Positions 1-9,135 of a stretch of 64,000 nucleotides of DNA are shown piece after piece (the stretch's first letter is position 1; each line of letters starts with the position of its first letter). Made by a program: the position numbers and the translations under genes. The notes beneath the pieces were generated by a model. That model saw only the letters and a list, made by a program, of their open reading frames with translations. It was not told the origin of the DNA and ran no database searches. The DNA comes from Prevotella sp. P5-50 (lineage in GTDB: Bacteria; Bacteroidota; Bacteroidia; Bacteroidales; Bacteroidaceae), in the NCBI RefSeq assembly GCF_002251295.1, contig NZ_NPJA01000041.1:62001-126000 (forward strand). The letters are read 5' to 3'.

Positions 1-683
1 TTGATTTCCGCATTGCGTTCGTTGAATTTGATTTCTACGTCACCTCCATCCTTCTGCAACAGGTTTTTCAGCAGACCAGCAGGTTTTTTGGGGAGAATAA
101 ATGATGCAGGCTGTTCGCTTTGTACGGTGAATACTTTGTTGCGAACGAGTTTGTGACCGTCTGAAGCCACCACAGCGAGATGTTCAGGAGTGAGATCAAA
201 GTATATTCCGTTCATTACCGGTCTGAGTTCGTCTTGAGCTGTTGCGAAGAGAGAACGGTTGATGTTGTCGGCAAGCACGTTGCTTGGCATCACGATGGTG
301 TTTATTCCTTCTGTGATAGGTTGGCTCTGTGGGTATTCGTCTGCATTCTCCACAGGCAGCGAGAAAAGGCCGTTTTGGTAACTGATCTTTGCGATGTTAT
401 CCTGAAGGTTGACATCGAATGTGATCGGCTGCTCTGAGAATCCCTTGATGGCTTCGAGCAAGTCATGGTTGTTGATGGCGAAACGACCGTTTGCGTCGTT
501 TTCGGTCAGTTCCATCTGTGTGTTGATGACATTCTCGCTGTCAGAGGCTGTCAGATAGAGCACATTGTCTTGGATGTCGAACAGGAAGTCGGCCAAGATA
601 GGCAGTGAGTTCTTGCTGTTGATGACTTTTGCGAGAGCATTGAGTTTGCTGCTGAGCGCAGTGCTTGATACTGTAAATCTCAT
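1..683 (-). CDS. dnaN: DNA polymerase III subunit beta (sliding clamp), C-terminal part outside the window
   Basis: This is the beta clamp that encircles DNA and holds the replicative polymerase on its template. The readable 227 residues start MRFTVSSTALSSKLNALAKV and continue through the clamp's first domain (SKNSLPILADFLF, then LTASDSENVI) into the second (PVMNGIYFDLTPEHLAVVASDG). This order and these motifs are typical of DnaN. The ATG at 681-683 is the natural family start. The gene runs off the left edge, so the third domain is missing only because of the window. It is divergent from the DUF3127 gene. I am sure of the family. Confidence 0.95.
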   Translation of the reverse strand, partial: MRFTVSSTALSSKLNALAKVINSKNSLPILADFLFDIQDNVLYLTASDSENVINTQMELTENDANGRFAINNHDLLEAIKGFSEQPITFDVNLQDNIAKISYQNGLFSLPVENADEYPQSQPITEGINTIVMPSNVLADNINRSLFATAQDELRPVMNGIYFDLTPEHLAVVASDGHKLVRNKVFTVQSEQPASFILPKKPAGLLKNLLQKDGGDVEIKFNERNAEI

Positions 684-847
684 GAATATTGTTGTTTATA
701 TGTTTTTAGCATTTTTACCGAGTACAAAAATACAAAAATAGTTGTTGACTTGCAAAAATATTTGGAGAAAAGTGTTCTTTTTAGAACTATTTTTCGTAAT
801 TTCGCAATCTGAAACATAAATTCAATAAATAAGACTAATATTACATT

Positions 848-1234
848 ATGGAATTAACAGGAAAAATCATTGCCGTATTGCCGGCAAACAGTGGCGTGTC
901 TGCACGTACAGGAAACCCTTGGATGTCTCAGGAATATGTCATTGAGGTACCGGGTCAATATCCCAAAAAGTGTGTATTCCGCATTTTAGGTGAGGATCGT
1001 ATAAAACAGTTCAATATCCAGCAGGGCGAGGATCTTACTGTTAGTTTTGACATTGATGCACACGAGTACAATGGTCGTTGGTTCAATGAAATCCGTGCTT
1101 ACAATGTGAACCGTGGTGTTGCCGCTGCTCCTGTGGGTGCTCCTATGGCTGGTGCTGCTCCTCAGACTGCTACATCTCCATTCCCTCCTATTCAGGAGCC
1201 TGCTGAGGGAAGTAGCGATGATCTGCCTTTCTAA
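848..1234 (+). CDS. DUF3127 domain-containing protein
   Basis: A 128-residue protein found widely in Bacteroidetes. Residues 1-85 form the DUF3127 domain (MELTGKIIAVLP, then a basic beta-rich stretch ending in WFNEIRAYNV), which resembles small single-strand-binding OB folds. The last 40 residues are a flexible Ala/Pro/Gly tail ending in an acidic DDLPF tip, very like the C-terminal tip of SSB proteins that recruits partners. The function is not established. Binding nucleic acid or acting as an SSB-like adaptor is an inference from shape and tail. It is divergent from dnaN, with a degenerate promoter (TAATTTCG) about 45 bases upstream. Confidence 0.85.
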   Translation: MELTGKIIAVLPANSGVSARTGNPWMSQEYVIEVPGQYPKKCVFRILGEDRIKQFNIQQGEDLTVSFDIDAHEYNGRWFNEIRAYNVNRGVAAAPVGAPMAGAAPQTATSPFPPIQEPAEGSSDDLPF

Positions 1235-1587
1235 TAGTCTGTCGTTCATTCAAACAGATATTCGAGCAATTGACTTTGGGGTCGGTTGCTTTTTTTATAT
1301 ATGAGTTTGAGTTAATAGAGTAGGGCATTATGGGTATGTGGTTTAGAGTTAAGATTTCAGTCTTTCCATTTGTATCCTTCGTGTATGTTATGGGGATTCT
1401 TGGAAAGCTATCGGCTCATGGAACTACAGATTCTCTGAATAATAAAATCCAGAAATCATGGGCCTATGGATTTTTTTATTTGAATTCGCAGATTGTGAAC
1501 TGTTGTCTTCTATGTAATACTAAAAAGACATAGAGGATAGAGAAGAAAACAAAGCAAGTAACTTATGAATAACTTATGAATACAAAG
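1235..1587. other. Intergenic stretch without a convincing gene
   Basis: This 350-base gap between two converging genes has only a 67-codon open frame (1330-1533) with no family resemblance, no promoter box and a skewed Phe/Ser/Trp-rich translation. I see nothing else in it apart from the hairpin at its right end. Confidence 0.6.
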
Positions 1588-1618
1588 AGAGGCTGCAACC
1601 TTATCGATTGCAGCCTCT
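1588..1618 (-). terminator. Hairpin terminator after rpsA
   Basis: A perfect 11-bp stem (AGAGGCTGCAA, 1588-1598, with its complement at 1608-1618) around a 9-base loop lies 25 bases past the rpsA stop. Read on the minus strand it is followed by TCTTTGTATT, a weak U-rich run. It could also serve the converging DUF3127 gene. Confidence 0.6.
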
Positions 1619-1642
1619 GCTTATATTGTGGAGTGGGAGGGA

Positions 1643-3424
1643 TTATTCACCCTTCTCCATCTGAGCCTTCAGATTGGCCAGAACGTCGAGGTCACCGAGA
1701 GTGGTGCTTGCTGCGATGTTCTCAATCTTTGGAGCTTCGTCCTTCTTAGCGGCACGAGCCTTCTTGGCTGCAGCCTTCTTCTCCTCACGCTGAGGATCCT
1801 CGAAAGTGCGGCTGTGAGAGAGGATGATGCGCTTAGAGTCCTTGTTGAACTCAATAACTTTGAAGGACAGAACCTCACCCTGAGTAGCCTGTGAGCCATC
1901 TTCCTTAACGAGGTGCTTAGGAGTAGCGAAGCCCTCTACGTTCTCGTCGAGCTGGATAACAGCACCCTTCTCGAGGAGTTCAACGATCTTACCCTCGTGG
2001 ATAGAACCAACGGTGTATTTCTCCTCGAATACATCCCAAGGATTGTCCTCAAGCTGCTTGTGGCCGAGAGAGAGACGGCGGTTTTCCTTGTCGATGTCGA
2101 GAACGACAACGTCAATCTGTGCACCAACCTGTGTGAATTCAGAAGGATGTTTAACCTTTTTAGTCCATGAGAGGTCGCTGATGTGGATCAGGCCGTCAAC
2201 ACCTTCTTCAAGTTCAACAAATACACCGAAGTTGGTGAAGTTGCGAACCTTGGCGCTGTGTTTGCTGCCAACGGGATATTTCACTTCGATAGCCTCCCAT
2301 GGATCTTCCTTGAGCTGCTTGATACCGAGTGACATCTTGCGCTCGTCGCGGTCGAGAGTGAGGATTACGGCCTCTACCTCGTCGCCAACCTTCAGGAATT
2401 CCTGAGCTGAACGCAGGTGTTGGCTCCATGACATCTCTGATACGTGGATCAGACCCTCTACACCAGGCTGGATCTCTACGAATGCACCGTAGTCGGCAAT
2501 AACGACTACCTTGCCCTTCACGTGATCGCCTACCTTCAGGTTTGCATCGAGAGCGTCCCATGGATGTGGAGTGAGCTGTTTCAGACCGAGAGCAATGCGC
2601 TTCTTCTCGTCATCGAAGTCGAGGATAACGACATTGATTTTCTGATCGAGCTCTACTACCTTATGAGGATCGTCTACGCGACCCCAAGAGAGGTCTGTAA
2701 TGTGGATGAGTCCGTCAACACCGCCGAGGTCAACGAATACACCGTAAGAAGTGATGTTCTTGACAGTACCTTCGAGAATCTGACCCTTTTCGAGCTTGCT
2801 GATGATTTCTTTCTTCTGAGCTTCCAGTTCGGCCTCGATGAGAGCCTTGTGTGAAACTACTACGTTGCGGAACTCCTGATTGATCTTGACAACCTTGAAT
2901 TCCATGGTTTTGCCTACGAACTGGTCGTAGTCGCGTATGGGGTGAACGTCGATCTGGCTACCGGGCAAGAAAGCCTCGATGCCGAATACGTCAACAATCA
3001 TACCGCCCTTAGTGCGGCACTTGATGTAGCCCTGGATGATTTCCTCGTTCTCGAGGGCTGCGTTAACACGCTCCCAGCTCTTAGAGAGGCGTGCTTTCTT
3101 GTGAGAAAGTATGAGCTGACCTTTCTTGTCCTCTGCATTTTCTACGTAAACCTCTACAACGTCACCTACTTTGAGGTCGGGGTTGTAGCGAAATTCTGAT
3201 GCGGGGATGATACCGTCGCTCTTGTAGCCGATGTTTACGACTACTTCTTTCTTGTCTGCACTGATTACGGTTCCCTCTACTACCTGATGCTCGCTCACTT
3301 TGTTGAGAGTCTCATCGTAGGCCTTGTCGAGGTCTTCCTTGCTGACATTGACAGTCGTACCGTTTTCAAACTGGTTCCAGTCGAAATCGGCCAGCGGCTG
3401 TACGTTCTTTGTTAATTCTGACAT
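1643..3424 (-). CDS. rpsA: 30S ribosomal protein S1
   Basis: S1 binds mRNA and helps load it on the 30S subunit. The 593-residue product is a string of six S1-type OB folds. The first two are less canonical (residues about 50-110 and 130-195); the next four carry clear signatures such as YGVFVDLGGVDGLIHITDLSW, YGAFVEIQPGVEGLIHVSEM and FGVFVELEEGVDGLIHIS. The length fits the Bacteroidetes form. A Lys/Ala-rich linker precedes a short C-terminal helix. It is transcribed alone, with a promoter box about 85 bases upstream. The identification is secure. Confidence 0.97.
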   Translation of the reverse strand: MSELTKNVQPLADFDWNQFENGTTVNVSKEDLDKAYDETLNKVSEHQVVEGTVISADKKEVVVNIGYKSDGIIPASEFRYNPDLKVGDVVEVYVENAEDKKGQLILSHKKARLSKSWERVNAALENEEIIQGYIKCRTKGGMIVDVFGIEAFLPGSQIDVHPIRDYDQFVGKTMEFKVVKINQEFRNVVVSHKALIEAELEAQKKEIISKLEKGQILEGTVKNITSYGVFVDLGGVDGLIHITDLSWGRVDDPHKVVELDQKINVVILDFDDEKKRIALGLKQLTPHPWDALDANLKVGDHVKGKVVVIADYGAFVEIQPGVEGLIHVSEMSWSQHLRSAQEFLKVGDEVEAVILTLDRDERKMSLGIKQLKEDPWEAIEVKYPVGSKHSAKVRNFTNFGVFVELEEGVDGLIHISDLSWTKKVKHPSEFTQVGAQIDVVVLDIDKENRRLSLGHKQLEDNPWDVFEEKYTVGSIHEGKIVELLEKGAVIQLDENVEGFATPKHLVKEDGSQATQGEVLSFKVIEFNKDSKRIILSHSRTFEDPQREEKKAAAKKARAAKKDEAPKIENIAASTTLGDLDVLANLKAQMEKGE

Positions 3425-3506
3425 AATTAAAAAAATTGTTTGTTAATTTAATAAAGTTGGACTTTATGTGAACTGTGATTGTAGGCCTATACCCACAAAT
3501 CGGCTG

Positions 3507-3514
3507 CAAAATTA
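3507..3514 (-). promoter_or_regulatory. Bacteroidetes -7 promoter box for rpsA
   Basis: On the minus strand this reads TAATTTTG, matching TAnnTTTG, followed by a leader of about 75 bases to the rpsA ATG at 3424. Confidence 0.55.
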
Positions 3515-3553
3515 CAAAAAAAATAGTTTCCTACCAAAGTTTTTTGCCGAAAG

Positions 3554-3709
3554 TTGTATAATATCCTTCGTTTTCTCGCCGGGATATAATAAAAACGAGC
3601 TTTATTCTGCTTATTTGGCTTAACGTAAACCCTGAACTTCGTTCTTCGTTTTTTCTCCATGGCATAACTCGAAGGAGTTCGGTTCTGCTCATTTGGCTTA
3701 ACGAAAACG
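3554..3709 (-). repeat. Two tandem, diverged copies of a 78-bp protein-coding-like repeat
   Basis: On the minus strand two units with the core GTTAAGCCAAAT(A/G)AGCAGAA lie exactly 78 bases apart (the same TTAACG point is at about 3699 and 3621 on the plus strand). Each unit can be read as 26 codons, one starting FVKPNEQN and the next YVKPNKQN, so the frame stays open through both. The same unit occurs at 16345-16500 and inside thpR at 9484-9561. The enclosing 86-codon open frame (3487-3747) is probably only a by-product of the repeats and not a gene. Confidence 0.8.
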
Positions 3710-3738
3710 ATGATTTTTCTTTGTTTTATATTTATGTT

Positions 3739-3780
3739 ATGAGCCAAGTCAAACTAAGTCTGACTTGGCTCATGTTTTTT
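3739..3780 (+). terminator. Strong hairpin with U-tract on the plus strand, with no plus-strand gene before it
   Basis: A 13-bp stem (3739-3751 with 3761-3773, ATGAGCCAAGTCA type) with a 9-base loop is followed by TGTTTTTTG, the form of an intrinsic terminator on the plus strand. The nearest genes on both sides are on the minus strand, so it either ends proS transcripts in the poorer orientation or is left over from a lost gene. Confidence 0.5.
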
Positions 3781-3850
3781 GTCACGTATTTACGTGGTTC
3801 CTTTGTGAGTCTGCGCGGTTTTTATTGCGGTTTTCTCGTTTTTTTTTTGC

Positions 3851-5329
3851 TTAGTAGCTTCTGGCGATGATGACGCGTGCTTTTGAAGGCTTACCGCTGA
3901 CCATATCTATGCCCGGAGTCTGCTCGTAGGCAAAAGGTACGCAGCGAATGGTGGCCTGAGTTTCTTCTTTGATCTTTGCCTCGGTCTCGGCGGTGCCGTC
4001 CCAGTGGCAGAGGAAGAAACCTCCGTCTTTCACGCGTTCCTTAAACTCCTCGTAGTTGTCGCATTCATAAACGCGTGAGTCGCGCCATGAGCGTGCTTTC
4101 TCGAAGATGTTCTTCTGGATGTCTTCCAACAACTGCTCTACATGCTGAGCGATGCCGTCGATGGAGTGTGTTTCTTTCTCCAAAGTATCGCGGCGCATCA
4201 CTTCGATGGTGCCGTTCTCTAAGTCGCGAGCACCCATTACGAGGCGTACAGGTACACCTTTAAGTTCGTAGTCGGCAAACTTGAAGCCGGGACGCTTGTT
4301 GTCCGAGTCATCATATTTCACGCTGATGCCTTTTGAACGCAGTTCGTCGATGACGGGTTGCAGACGTTCGCTGATGTGTTTCAAATCGTCTCCTTTTGAG
4401 ATAGGTACGATGACCACCTGGATAGGGGCCAGTTTTGGAGGTAATACCAAACCGTTGTCATCTGAGTGAGTCATGATGAGAGCACCGATGAGTCGGGTAG
4501 AAACGCCCCATGAGGTGGCCCAGACATATTCCGGTTTGTTCTCTTTATTAAGATAGGTGACGTCGAAGGCCTTGGCGAAGTTCTGCCCGAGGAAGTGTGA
4601 AGTACCGCTTTGCAGTGCCTTTCCGTCTTGCATCATGGCCTCGATGGTATAGGTGTCGAGTGCACCTGCAAAGCGCTCTGTTTCGCTCTTTACACCCTGC
4701 AATACGGGTACAGCCATCCATTCTTCTGCAAATTTTGCATAAACAGCCAGCATTTTCTGTGCTTCTTGTTCTGCTTCTTCTTTGGTGGCATGGGCGGTGT
4801 GACCTTCTTGCCACAGAAATTCTGAGGTACGGAGGAATGGGCGTGTGCGCATTTCCCATCTCATTACGTTACACCACTGGTTGCACATCAAAGGCAGGTC
4901 GCGCCATGAGTGAATCCAGTTTTTGTATGTGTTCCAAATGATGGTTTCTGAGGTAGGACGTACGATGAGTTCTTCCTCCAGTTTTGCAGCTGGATCTACT
5001 TCTACGCCACTTTTGTCTTCTTTGGCGCGCAAGCGATAGTGGGTCACCACGGCGCATTCCTTGGCAAAGCCTTCTACGTGTTCGGCTTCGCGGCTAAGGA
5101 ATGATTTTGGTATCAACAGAGGGAAATAGGCGTTCTGTGCGCCAGTTTCCTTAAACATCTTGTCCAGTTGCTGTTGCATCTTTTCCCAGATAGCATAGCC
5201 GTAAGGTTTGATCACCATGCATCCACGCACGGCTGATTGCTCGGCCAGGTCGGCCTTGACCACAAGGTCGTTGTACCACTGGCTGTAGTTGTCTGCTCTT
5301 TTTGTCAGCTCTTTAAGTTCTTTTGCCAT
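3851..5329 (-). CDS. proS: Proline--tRNA ligase (short, archaeal/eukaryotic-type)
   Basis: It charges tRNA-Pro with proline in the cytoplasm. The 492-residue length and layout fit the short ProRS type: class II motif 1/2 region near residues 110-170 ([10 protein letters not shown], then [20 protein letters not shown]), motif 3 in the [20 protein letters not shown] stretch, an anticodon-binding domain ([10 protein letters not shown]) and the C-terminal domain ending in a Tyr (ARVIIARSY), typical of this type. It lacks the editing insertion of the long bacterial type. It is a single gene with its own promoter at 5361-5368. Confidence 0.96.
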   Translation of the reverse strand: MAKELKELTKRADNYSQWYNDLVVKADLAEQSAVRGCMVIKPYGYAIWEKMQQQLDKMFKETGAQNAYFPLLIPKSFLSREAEHVEGFAKECAVVTHYRLRAKEDKSGVEVDPAAKLEEELIVRPTSETIIWNTYKNWIHSWRDLPLMCNQWCNVMRWEMRTRPFLRTSEFLWQEGHTAHATKEEAEQEAQKMLAVYAKFAEEWMAVPVLQGVKSETERFAGALDTYTIEAMMQDGKALQSGTSHFLGQNFAKAFDVTYLNKENKPEYVWATSWGVSTRLIGALIMTHSDDNGLVLPPKLAPIQVVIVPISKGDDLKHISERLQPVIDELRSKGISVKYDDSDNKRPGFKFADYELKGVPVRLVMGARDLENGTIEVMRRDTLEKETHSIDGIAQHVEQLLEDIQKNIFEKARSWRDSRVYECDNYEEFKERVKDGGFFLCHWDGTAETEAKIKEETQATIRCVPFAYEQTPGIDMVSGKPSKARVIIARSY

Positions 5330-5360
5330 AAAAATACTTGTAGAAATCTAAAATTTGGTG

Positions 5361-5368
5361 CAAAGTTA
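5361..5368 (-). promoter_or_regulatory. -7 promoter box for proS
   Basis: Reads TAACTTTG on the minus strand, 32 bases before the proS ATG at 5329. Confidence 0.6.
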
Positions 5369-5411
5369 CTAAATAATTCATAATTCATAATTCATTAATG
5401 ATATTTTTTTC

Positions 5412-5419
5412 TACCTTTG
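5412..5419 (+). promoter_or_regulatory. -7 promoter box for the OmpA-type lipoprotein gene
   Basis: TACCTTTG matches TAnnTTTG. It lies 42 bases before the ATG at 5462 and back to back with the proS promoter. The earlier in-frame ATG at 5417 overlaps this box and so cannot be the start. Confidence 0.65.
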
Positions 5420-5461
5420 CATCAATTTAATAAGTATTCACGTAACAAAAAACACAAAAGA

Positions 5462-6127
5462 ATGAAAATCAAGGCTATTTCGCTTGCACTCTGCTTTGGC
5501 ATGCTCTTTACAGGGTGCAATAACATGCAGAAAGGAGCAGGTATTGGCGCTGGAGGTGGTGCTGTGCTTGGAGGTATAATCGGAAAAATTGCAGGAAATA
5601 CTGCTGTTGGCGCAGCTATCGGAGCCGCAGTAGGTGCAGGAACAGGAGCGATTATCGGCAAACGTATGGATAAGGTGAAGGCTGAGGCTGCCCAGGTAAA
5701 AAATGCTCAGGTTGAAACTGTGAAAGATACCAATGGACTCGATGCTGTCAAGGTGTCGTTTGACTCAGCTATTCTTTTTGCCACCAACAAGGCCGAACTC
5801 AGTCAGAGTGCCAAAAACTCGCTGGCACAGTTCTCTAAGGTGCTTAATAATAATGCTGACCTCGATATTGCCATCATTGGTCATACCGATAATACGGGTA
5901 ACGATGGTATTAACCAGCCGTTGTCTGTCAGTCGTGCTCAGAGTGTTAATAGTTATCTCCTGTCTTGTGGTGTAAAATCCGCTCAGATTAAGCGTATTGA
6001 AGGCCAGGGTTCTACTAATCCTGTAGCAGATAATAGTACTGCTGAAGGTCGTAAGCTCAATCGTCGAGTAGAGGTATATATGTACGCCAGTCAGAAGACT
6101 ATTCAGCAGGCACAACAGGCAAACTAA
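5462..6127 (+). CDS. OmpA-family lipoprotein with glycine-zipper domain
   Basis: A 221-residue lipoprotein anchored to the outer membrane that likely grips peptidoglycan. Its signal peptide (MKIKAISLALCFGMLFTGC) ends in a lipobox with Cys19. Residues 25-70 are a glycine zipper (GAGIGAGGGAVLGGIIGKIAG), and the C-terminal half is an OmpA peptidoglycan-binding domain (IIGHTDNTG, SVSRAQSV, RRVEVYM). This is the YiaD/Pal-like layout. The start at 5462 is chosen for the signal peptide and because the longer frame begins inside the promoter. The stop is directly followed by the mtgA ATG, so the two are cotranscribed and both concern the cell wall. Confidence 0.9.
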   Translation: MKIKAISLALCFGMLFTGCNNMQKGAGIGAGGGAVLGGIIGKIAGNTAVGAAIGAAVGAGTGAIIGKRMDKVKAEAAQVKNAQVETVKDTNGLDAVKVSFDSAILFATNKAELSQSAKNSLAQFSKVLNNNADLDIAIIGHTDNTGNDGINQPLSVSRAQSVNSYLLSCGVKSAQIKRIEGQGSTNPVADNSTAEGRKLNRRVEVYMYASQKTIQQAQQAN

Positions 6128-6853
6128 ATGGGCAAACTTACAGTATCGCAGACTAAAACTCTTGTTTTGCAGAAGATAAGAAAAGTGTTATTATGGATAG
6201 TGGCAACGTTTTTCGTTTCCACTATTCTTTCTGTTGTCGTGTTGCGTTGGGTGCCTGTTTGGTTTACTCCGCTCATGTTTATCCGTCTTTTCCAACAGGC
6301 AGGACAGGGGCATGAATTGGTGTTGCGCCATCGTTGGGTGCCTCTTGAGGATATTTCCCCTTCACTTCCCAAGGCAGTTATGGCAGGTGAGGATGCTCGT
6401 TTTCTTGACCATCATGGTTTTGACTATCGAGCCATAGAGTATGCTGCCATGCGTAATATCAGTCATCCCGAAAAGCGCAAACTTGGTGCCTCTACTATCT
6501 CACAACAGACCGCTAAGAATGTTTTTCTTTGGCCTGGCCGTTCGTGGATACGTAAGGGTTTTGAGGTCTATTTTACCGCGCTTATTGAGTTGGTATGGTC
6601 TAAAGAGCGCATTATGGAGGTCTATCTAAACTCTATAGAAATGGGTGATGGAATTTATGGTGCGAGTGCTGTGGCAGAGTGGCATTTCCATAAGTCAGCT
6701 GCCGATTTGACAAAGTCGGAGTGTGCTCTTATTGCCGGTTCGTTACCCAATCCGCGCAAATACAATTCTGCTGATCCTGGTCCTTATCTACGAAAACGTC
6801 AGGGGCGCATTTTGCGTGAAATGAGGTTTGTAAAGACGTTGCCCGATAAATGA
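6128..6853 (+). CDS. mtgA: Monofunctional peptidoglycan glycosyltransferase
   Basis: It polymerises lipid II into glycan strands at the periplasmic face of the inner membrane. The 241-residue product has one membrane anchor (about residues 15-40) and a GT51 domain: the catalytic Glu lies in GEDARFLDHHGFD, followed by GASTISQQTAKN, RKGFEVY and KERIMEVYLNSIEMG, all family signatures. No transpeptidase domain follows, so this is the MtgA type, not a bifunctional PBP. It starts immediately after the upstream lipoprotein stop, with no spacer, and is followed by a clear terminator. Confidence 0.93.
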   Translation: MGKLTVSQTKTLVLQKIRKVLLWIVATFFVSTILSVVVLRWVPVWFTPLMFIRLFQQAGQGHELVLRHRWVPLEDISPSLPKAVMAGEDARFLDHHGFDYRAIEYAAMRNISHPEKRKLGASTISQQTAKNVFLWPGRSWIRKGFEVYFTALIELVWSKERIMEVYLNSIEMGDGIYGASAVAEWHFHKSAADLTKSECALIAGSLPNPRKYNSADPGPYLRKRQGRILREMRFVKTLPDK

Positions 6854-6876
6854 TTATTGCTTTGCAATATGATATT

Positions 6877-6908
6877 CTCCTTGTCGGAAATCGACAGGGA
6901 GTTTTTTT
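6877..6908 (+). terminator. Intrinsic terminator after mtgA
   Basis: A 10-bp stem CTCCTTGTCG/CGACAGGGAG (one G-U pair) with a 5-base loop, followed by seven T. Beyond it, 6950-7020 contains two loose copies of a GGACTTAC..TGGGA phrase of unknown meaning. Confidence 0.85.
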
Positions 6909-7126
6909 GTTTCTCTTATCTGTTTCCTCTCTGTCTCCCATGTCGTCCGTATGTTTATTGGGACTTACGTGGGAGTTGCATCAGACTTACTTGGGAAATG
7001 CCACGGACTTATCTATATTAAGATGTATGAGGAACGGTGTAATATGAAATCATATTGATATGTAAAGAAAAAGTGACAATATTGATTGTGATGTGCTGCG
7101 TTGGCAAACTATTTTCGCATAATGCA

Positions 7127-8764
7127 CTATTGTTTCTTTTCCAATTCCTGCAAACTTTCCATCTTTTTGGACTCAAGGAACTCGTAGATGCCACATAAGT
7201 GTTCGCGTACGCGACCATGACCGAATTCATAGACTTTGCTGACAAGGCCATCAAGGAAGTCGCGGTCGTGGCTGACAACGATGAGTGTGCCATCAAAGTC
7301 TTGAAGTGCTTGCTTGAGCACATCTTTGGTCTTGAGGTCAAGGTGGTTGGTGGGCTCGTCGAGGATTAGCAGGTTGACGGGTTCCAACAAGAGTTTGAGG
7401 ATGGCAAGACGTGTGCGTTCTCCACCTGAGAGCACTTTTACTTTCTTGGTAGAATCTTCTCCGCCAAACATAAAGGCGCCGAGGAAGTCTCGTATCTTGT
7501 TGCGTATTTCACCTTTAGCCACATCGTCAATAGTCTGGAAAACGGTAAGTTCACCATCGAGTAGCGATGCTTGGTTTTGGGCGAAATAGCCAATCTGTAC
7601 GTTGTGGCCGAGCTGAAGTTTCCCTTCATTTTTCAGTTGCCCCATGATGCACTTCACCAATGTTGATTTACCCTCTCCGTTTCGCCCCACGAAAGCAATC
7701 TTGTCGCCACGTTCCACGGTAAGGTTCACTCCGCTGAAAACCTTTTTGTCGTCGAACGCCATGGCTACATCGCTCATTTGTACAGGGTAGGCGCCGCTTC
7801 GAGGACTTGGTGGGAATTTCAGGCGCAGATGGCTGGTGTCTTCTTCATCCACTTCGATGAGTTCCAGTTTTTCAAGCATCTTTACCCGACTCTGCACTTG
7901 GAAGGTTTTGGAATAGGTACCTTTGAAACGTTCGATGAAGTCTTTGGTCTCGGCAATCATTTTCTGCTGTTCCTCATATTTCTTCATTTGCTGTTCGCGG
8001 CGCTCTTTACGCAGTTCCAGATAGTGGCTGTAAGTAGCTTTGTAGTCATAGATGCGTCCCATGGTCACCTCAATGGTTCGGGTGGTGATGTTGTCCACGA
8101 ATTTGCGGTCGTGGCTGATGACAATCACCGCTTTAGAACTATTGCAAATAAAGTCCTCAAGCCAGCCGATAGATTCTATGTCGAGGTGGTTGGTAGGCTC
8201 GTCAAGGAGAAGAACGTCTGGTGATTTGAGCAACAGTTTTGCCAGTTCGATGCGCATACGCCAGCCTCCGGAGAACTCGCTGGTAGGGCGGTTGAAGTCA
8301 GAACGCTCGAATCCAAGACCGAGGAGTGTTTTCTCCACATCCTCTTCAAAGTGGCTCATATCTATGGCGTAGAACTTTTCTGATAGTGTCGAAACCTTCT
8401 CGATGAGTTGCATGTATTCGTCACTCTCGTAGTCAGTACGTGTAGTGAGTTCGTTATTGATGCGGTCTATTTCCGCCTGAATCTCATGAAGATGAGCAAA
8501 TGCCTGGCAGGTTTCGTCAAACACGGTTCGTCCGTCTTCAGTCATCAGATGCTGTGGTAGATAGGCAATGACGCAGTCTTTTGGTGCCGAAACGGTACCT
8601 CTTGTTGCTGTGCGTACCCCAGCAATAATTTTGAGCAGAGTACTCTTTCCTGCGCCATTTTTTCCCATCAGGGCAATACGGTCCTTCTCGTTGATTTGGA
8701 AGGAGATGTCTTTGAATAGGGTGGTTCCGCCAAATTCGACGGTCAATCCATCAACAGTAATCAT
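7127..8764 (-). CDS. ABC-F family ATPase (ribosome-associated type)
   Basis: A 545-residue protein with two ATP-binding cassettes and no membrane segments, the mark of ABC-F translation factors, which act in the ribosomal E site. The first cassette has Walker A GKNGAGKST (near residue 35), signature EFSGGWRMR and Walker B LLLDEPTNHLD. The second has GRNGEGKST, signature LSGGERTR and LILDEPTNHLD. Between them lies the basic, coiled-coil linker (residues about 235-310, rich in Glu/Lys/Gln). It looks closest to the YbiT-like group, but the subgroup and any role in antibiotic protection cannot be settled here. Confidence 0.9.
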   Translation of the reverse strand: MITVDGLTVEFGGTTLFKDISFQINEKDRIALMGKNGAGKSTLLKIIAGVRTATRGTVSAPKDCVIAYLPQHLMTEDGRTVFDETCQAFAHLHEIQAEIDRINNELTTRTDYESDEYMQLIEKVSTLSEKFYAIDMSHFEEDVEKTLLGLGFERSDFNRPTSEFSGGWRMRIELAKLLLKSPDVLLLDEPTNHLDIESIGWLEDFICNSSKAVIVISHDRKFVDNITTRTIEVTMGRIYDYKATYSHYLELRKERREQQMKKYEEQQKMIAETKDFIERFKGTYSKTFQVQSRVKMLEKLELIEVDEEDTSHLRLKFPPSPRSGAYPVQMSDVAMAFDDKKVFSGVNLTVERGDKIAFVGRNGEGKSTLVKCIMGQLKNEGKLQLGHNVQIGYFAQNQASLLDGELTVFQTIDDVAKGEIRNKIRDFLGAFMFGGEDSTKKVKVLSGGERTRLAILKLLLEPVNLLILDEPTNHLDLKTKDVLKQALQDFDGTLIVVSHDRDFLDGLVSKVYEFGHGRVREHLCGIYEFLESKKMESLQELEKKQ

Positions 8765-9135
8765 ATTTCTTTCTTGTGGTTATAGTGAAAAACGTTGCAA
8801 AAACAGAATATCGGGTCTGTTTGCGGTCATGTGCTGATACAGTTTGTTATCAACAAAGTTGCAAAGTTACGAAAAAAAGGTTGTAAACAGAAATCGATGA
8901 TGTAGAATTAACGCATCCCGAAGGTAAAAGACGACAAAATCCTTATATAAATCTTACGAAAGCTGAATGTCATTAAATGAACAATTCGTTTTTCTTCCTT
9001 TCGCAACAAAGCGGGGCAAGAAATGCAGTCAATTGGTTTAGACGCTCGCCAATCCCTCTTGCATGGGCAAGACAAACGGAAACACAACGCATGCAGCCGA
9101 TACAGTTTCTTATGCAATACTTACGATTCGACGTC
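8765..9135. other. Intergenic stretch with one promoter and no convincing gene
   Basis: The left part is the ABC-F leader and promoter. From 8880 to 9135 I see only short open frames without family resemblance. Confidence 0.5.
8862..8869 (-). promoter_or_regulatory. -7 promoter box for the ABC-F gene
   Basis: Reads TAACTTTG on the minus strand, giving a leader of about 90 bases. Confidence 0.6.

Noticed and set aside
1330..1533. A 67-codon plus-strand frame after the DUF3127 gene
   Set aside because: No promoter, no resemblance and biased composition.
1643..3424. Several long plus-strand frames opposite rpsA
   Set aside because: They are shadows of its strongly biased codon use; none has a promoter or family.
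3487..3747. An 86-codon minus-strand frame between rpsA and proS
   Set aside because: It is made almost wholly of two 78-bp repeat units, overlaps the rpsA promoter and has no family or start signal.
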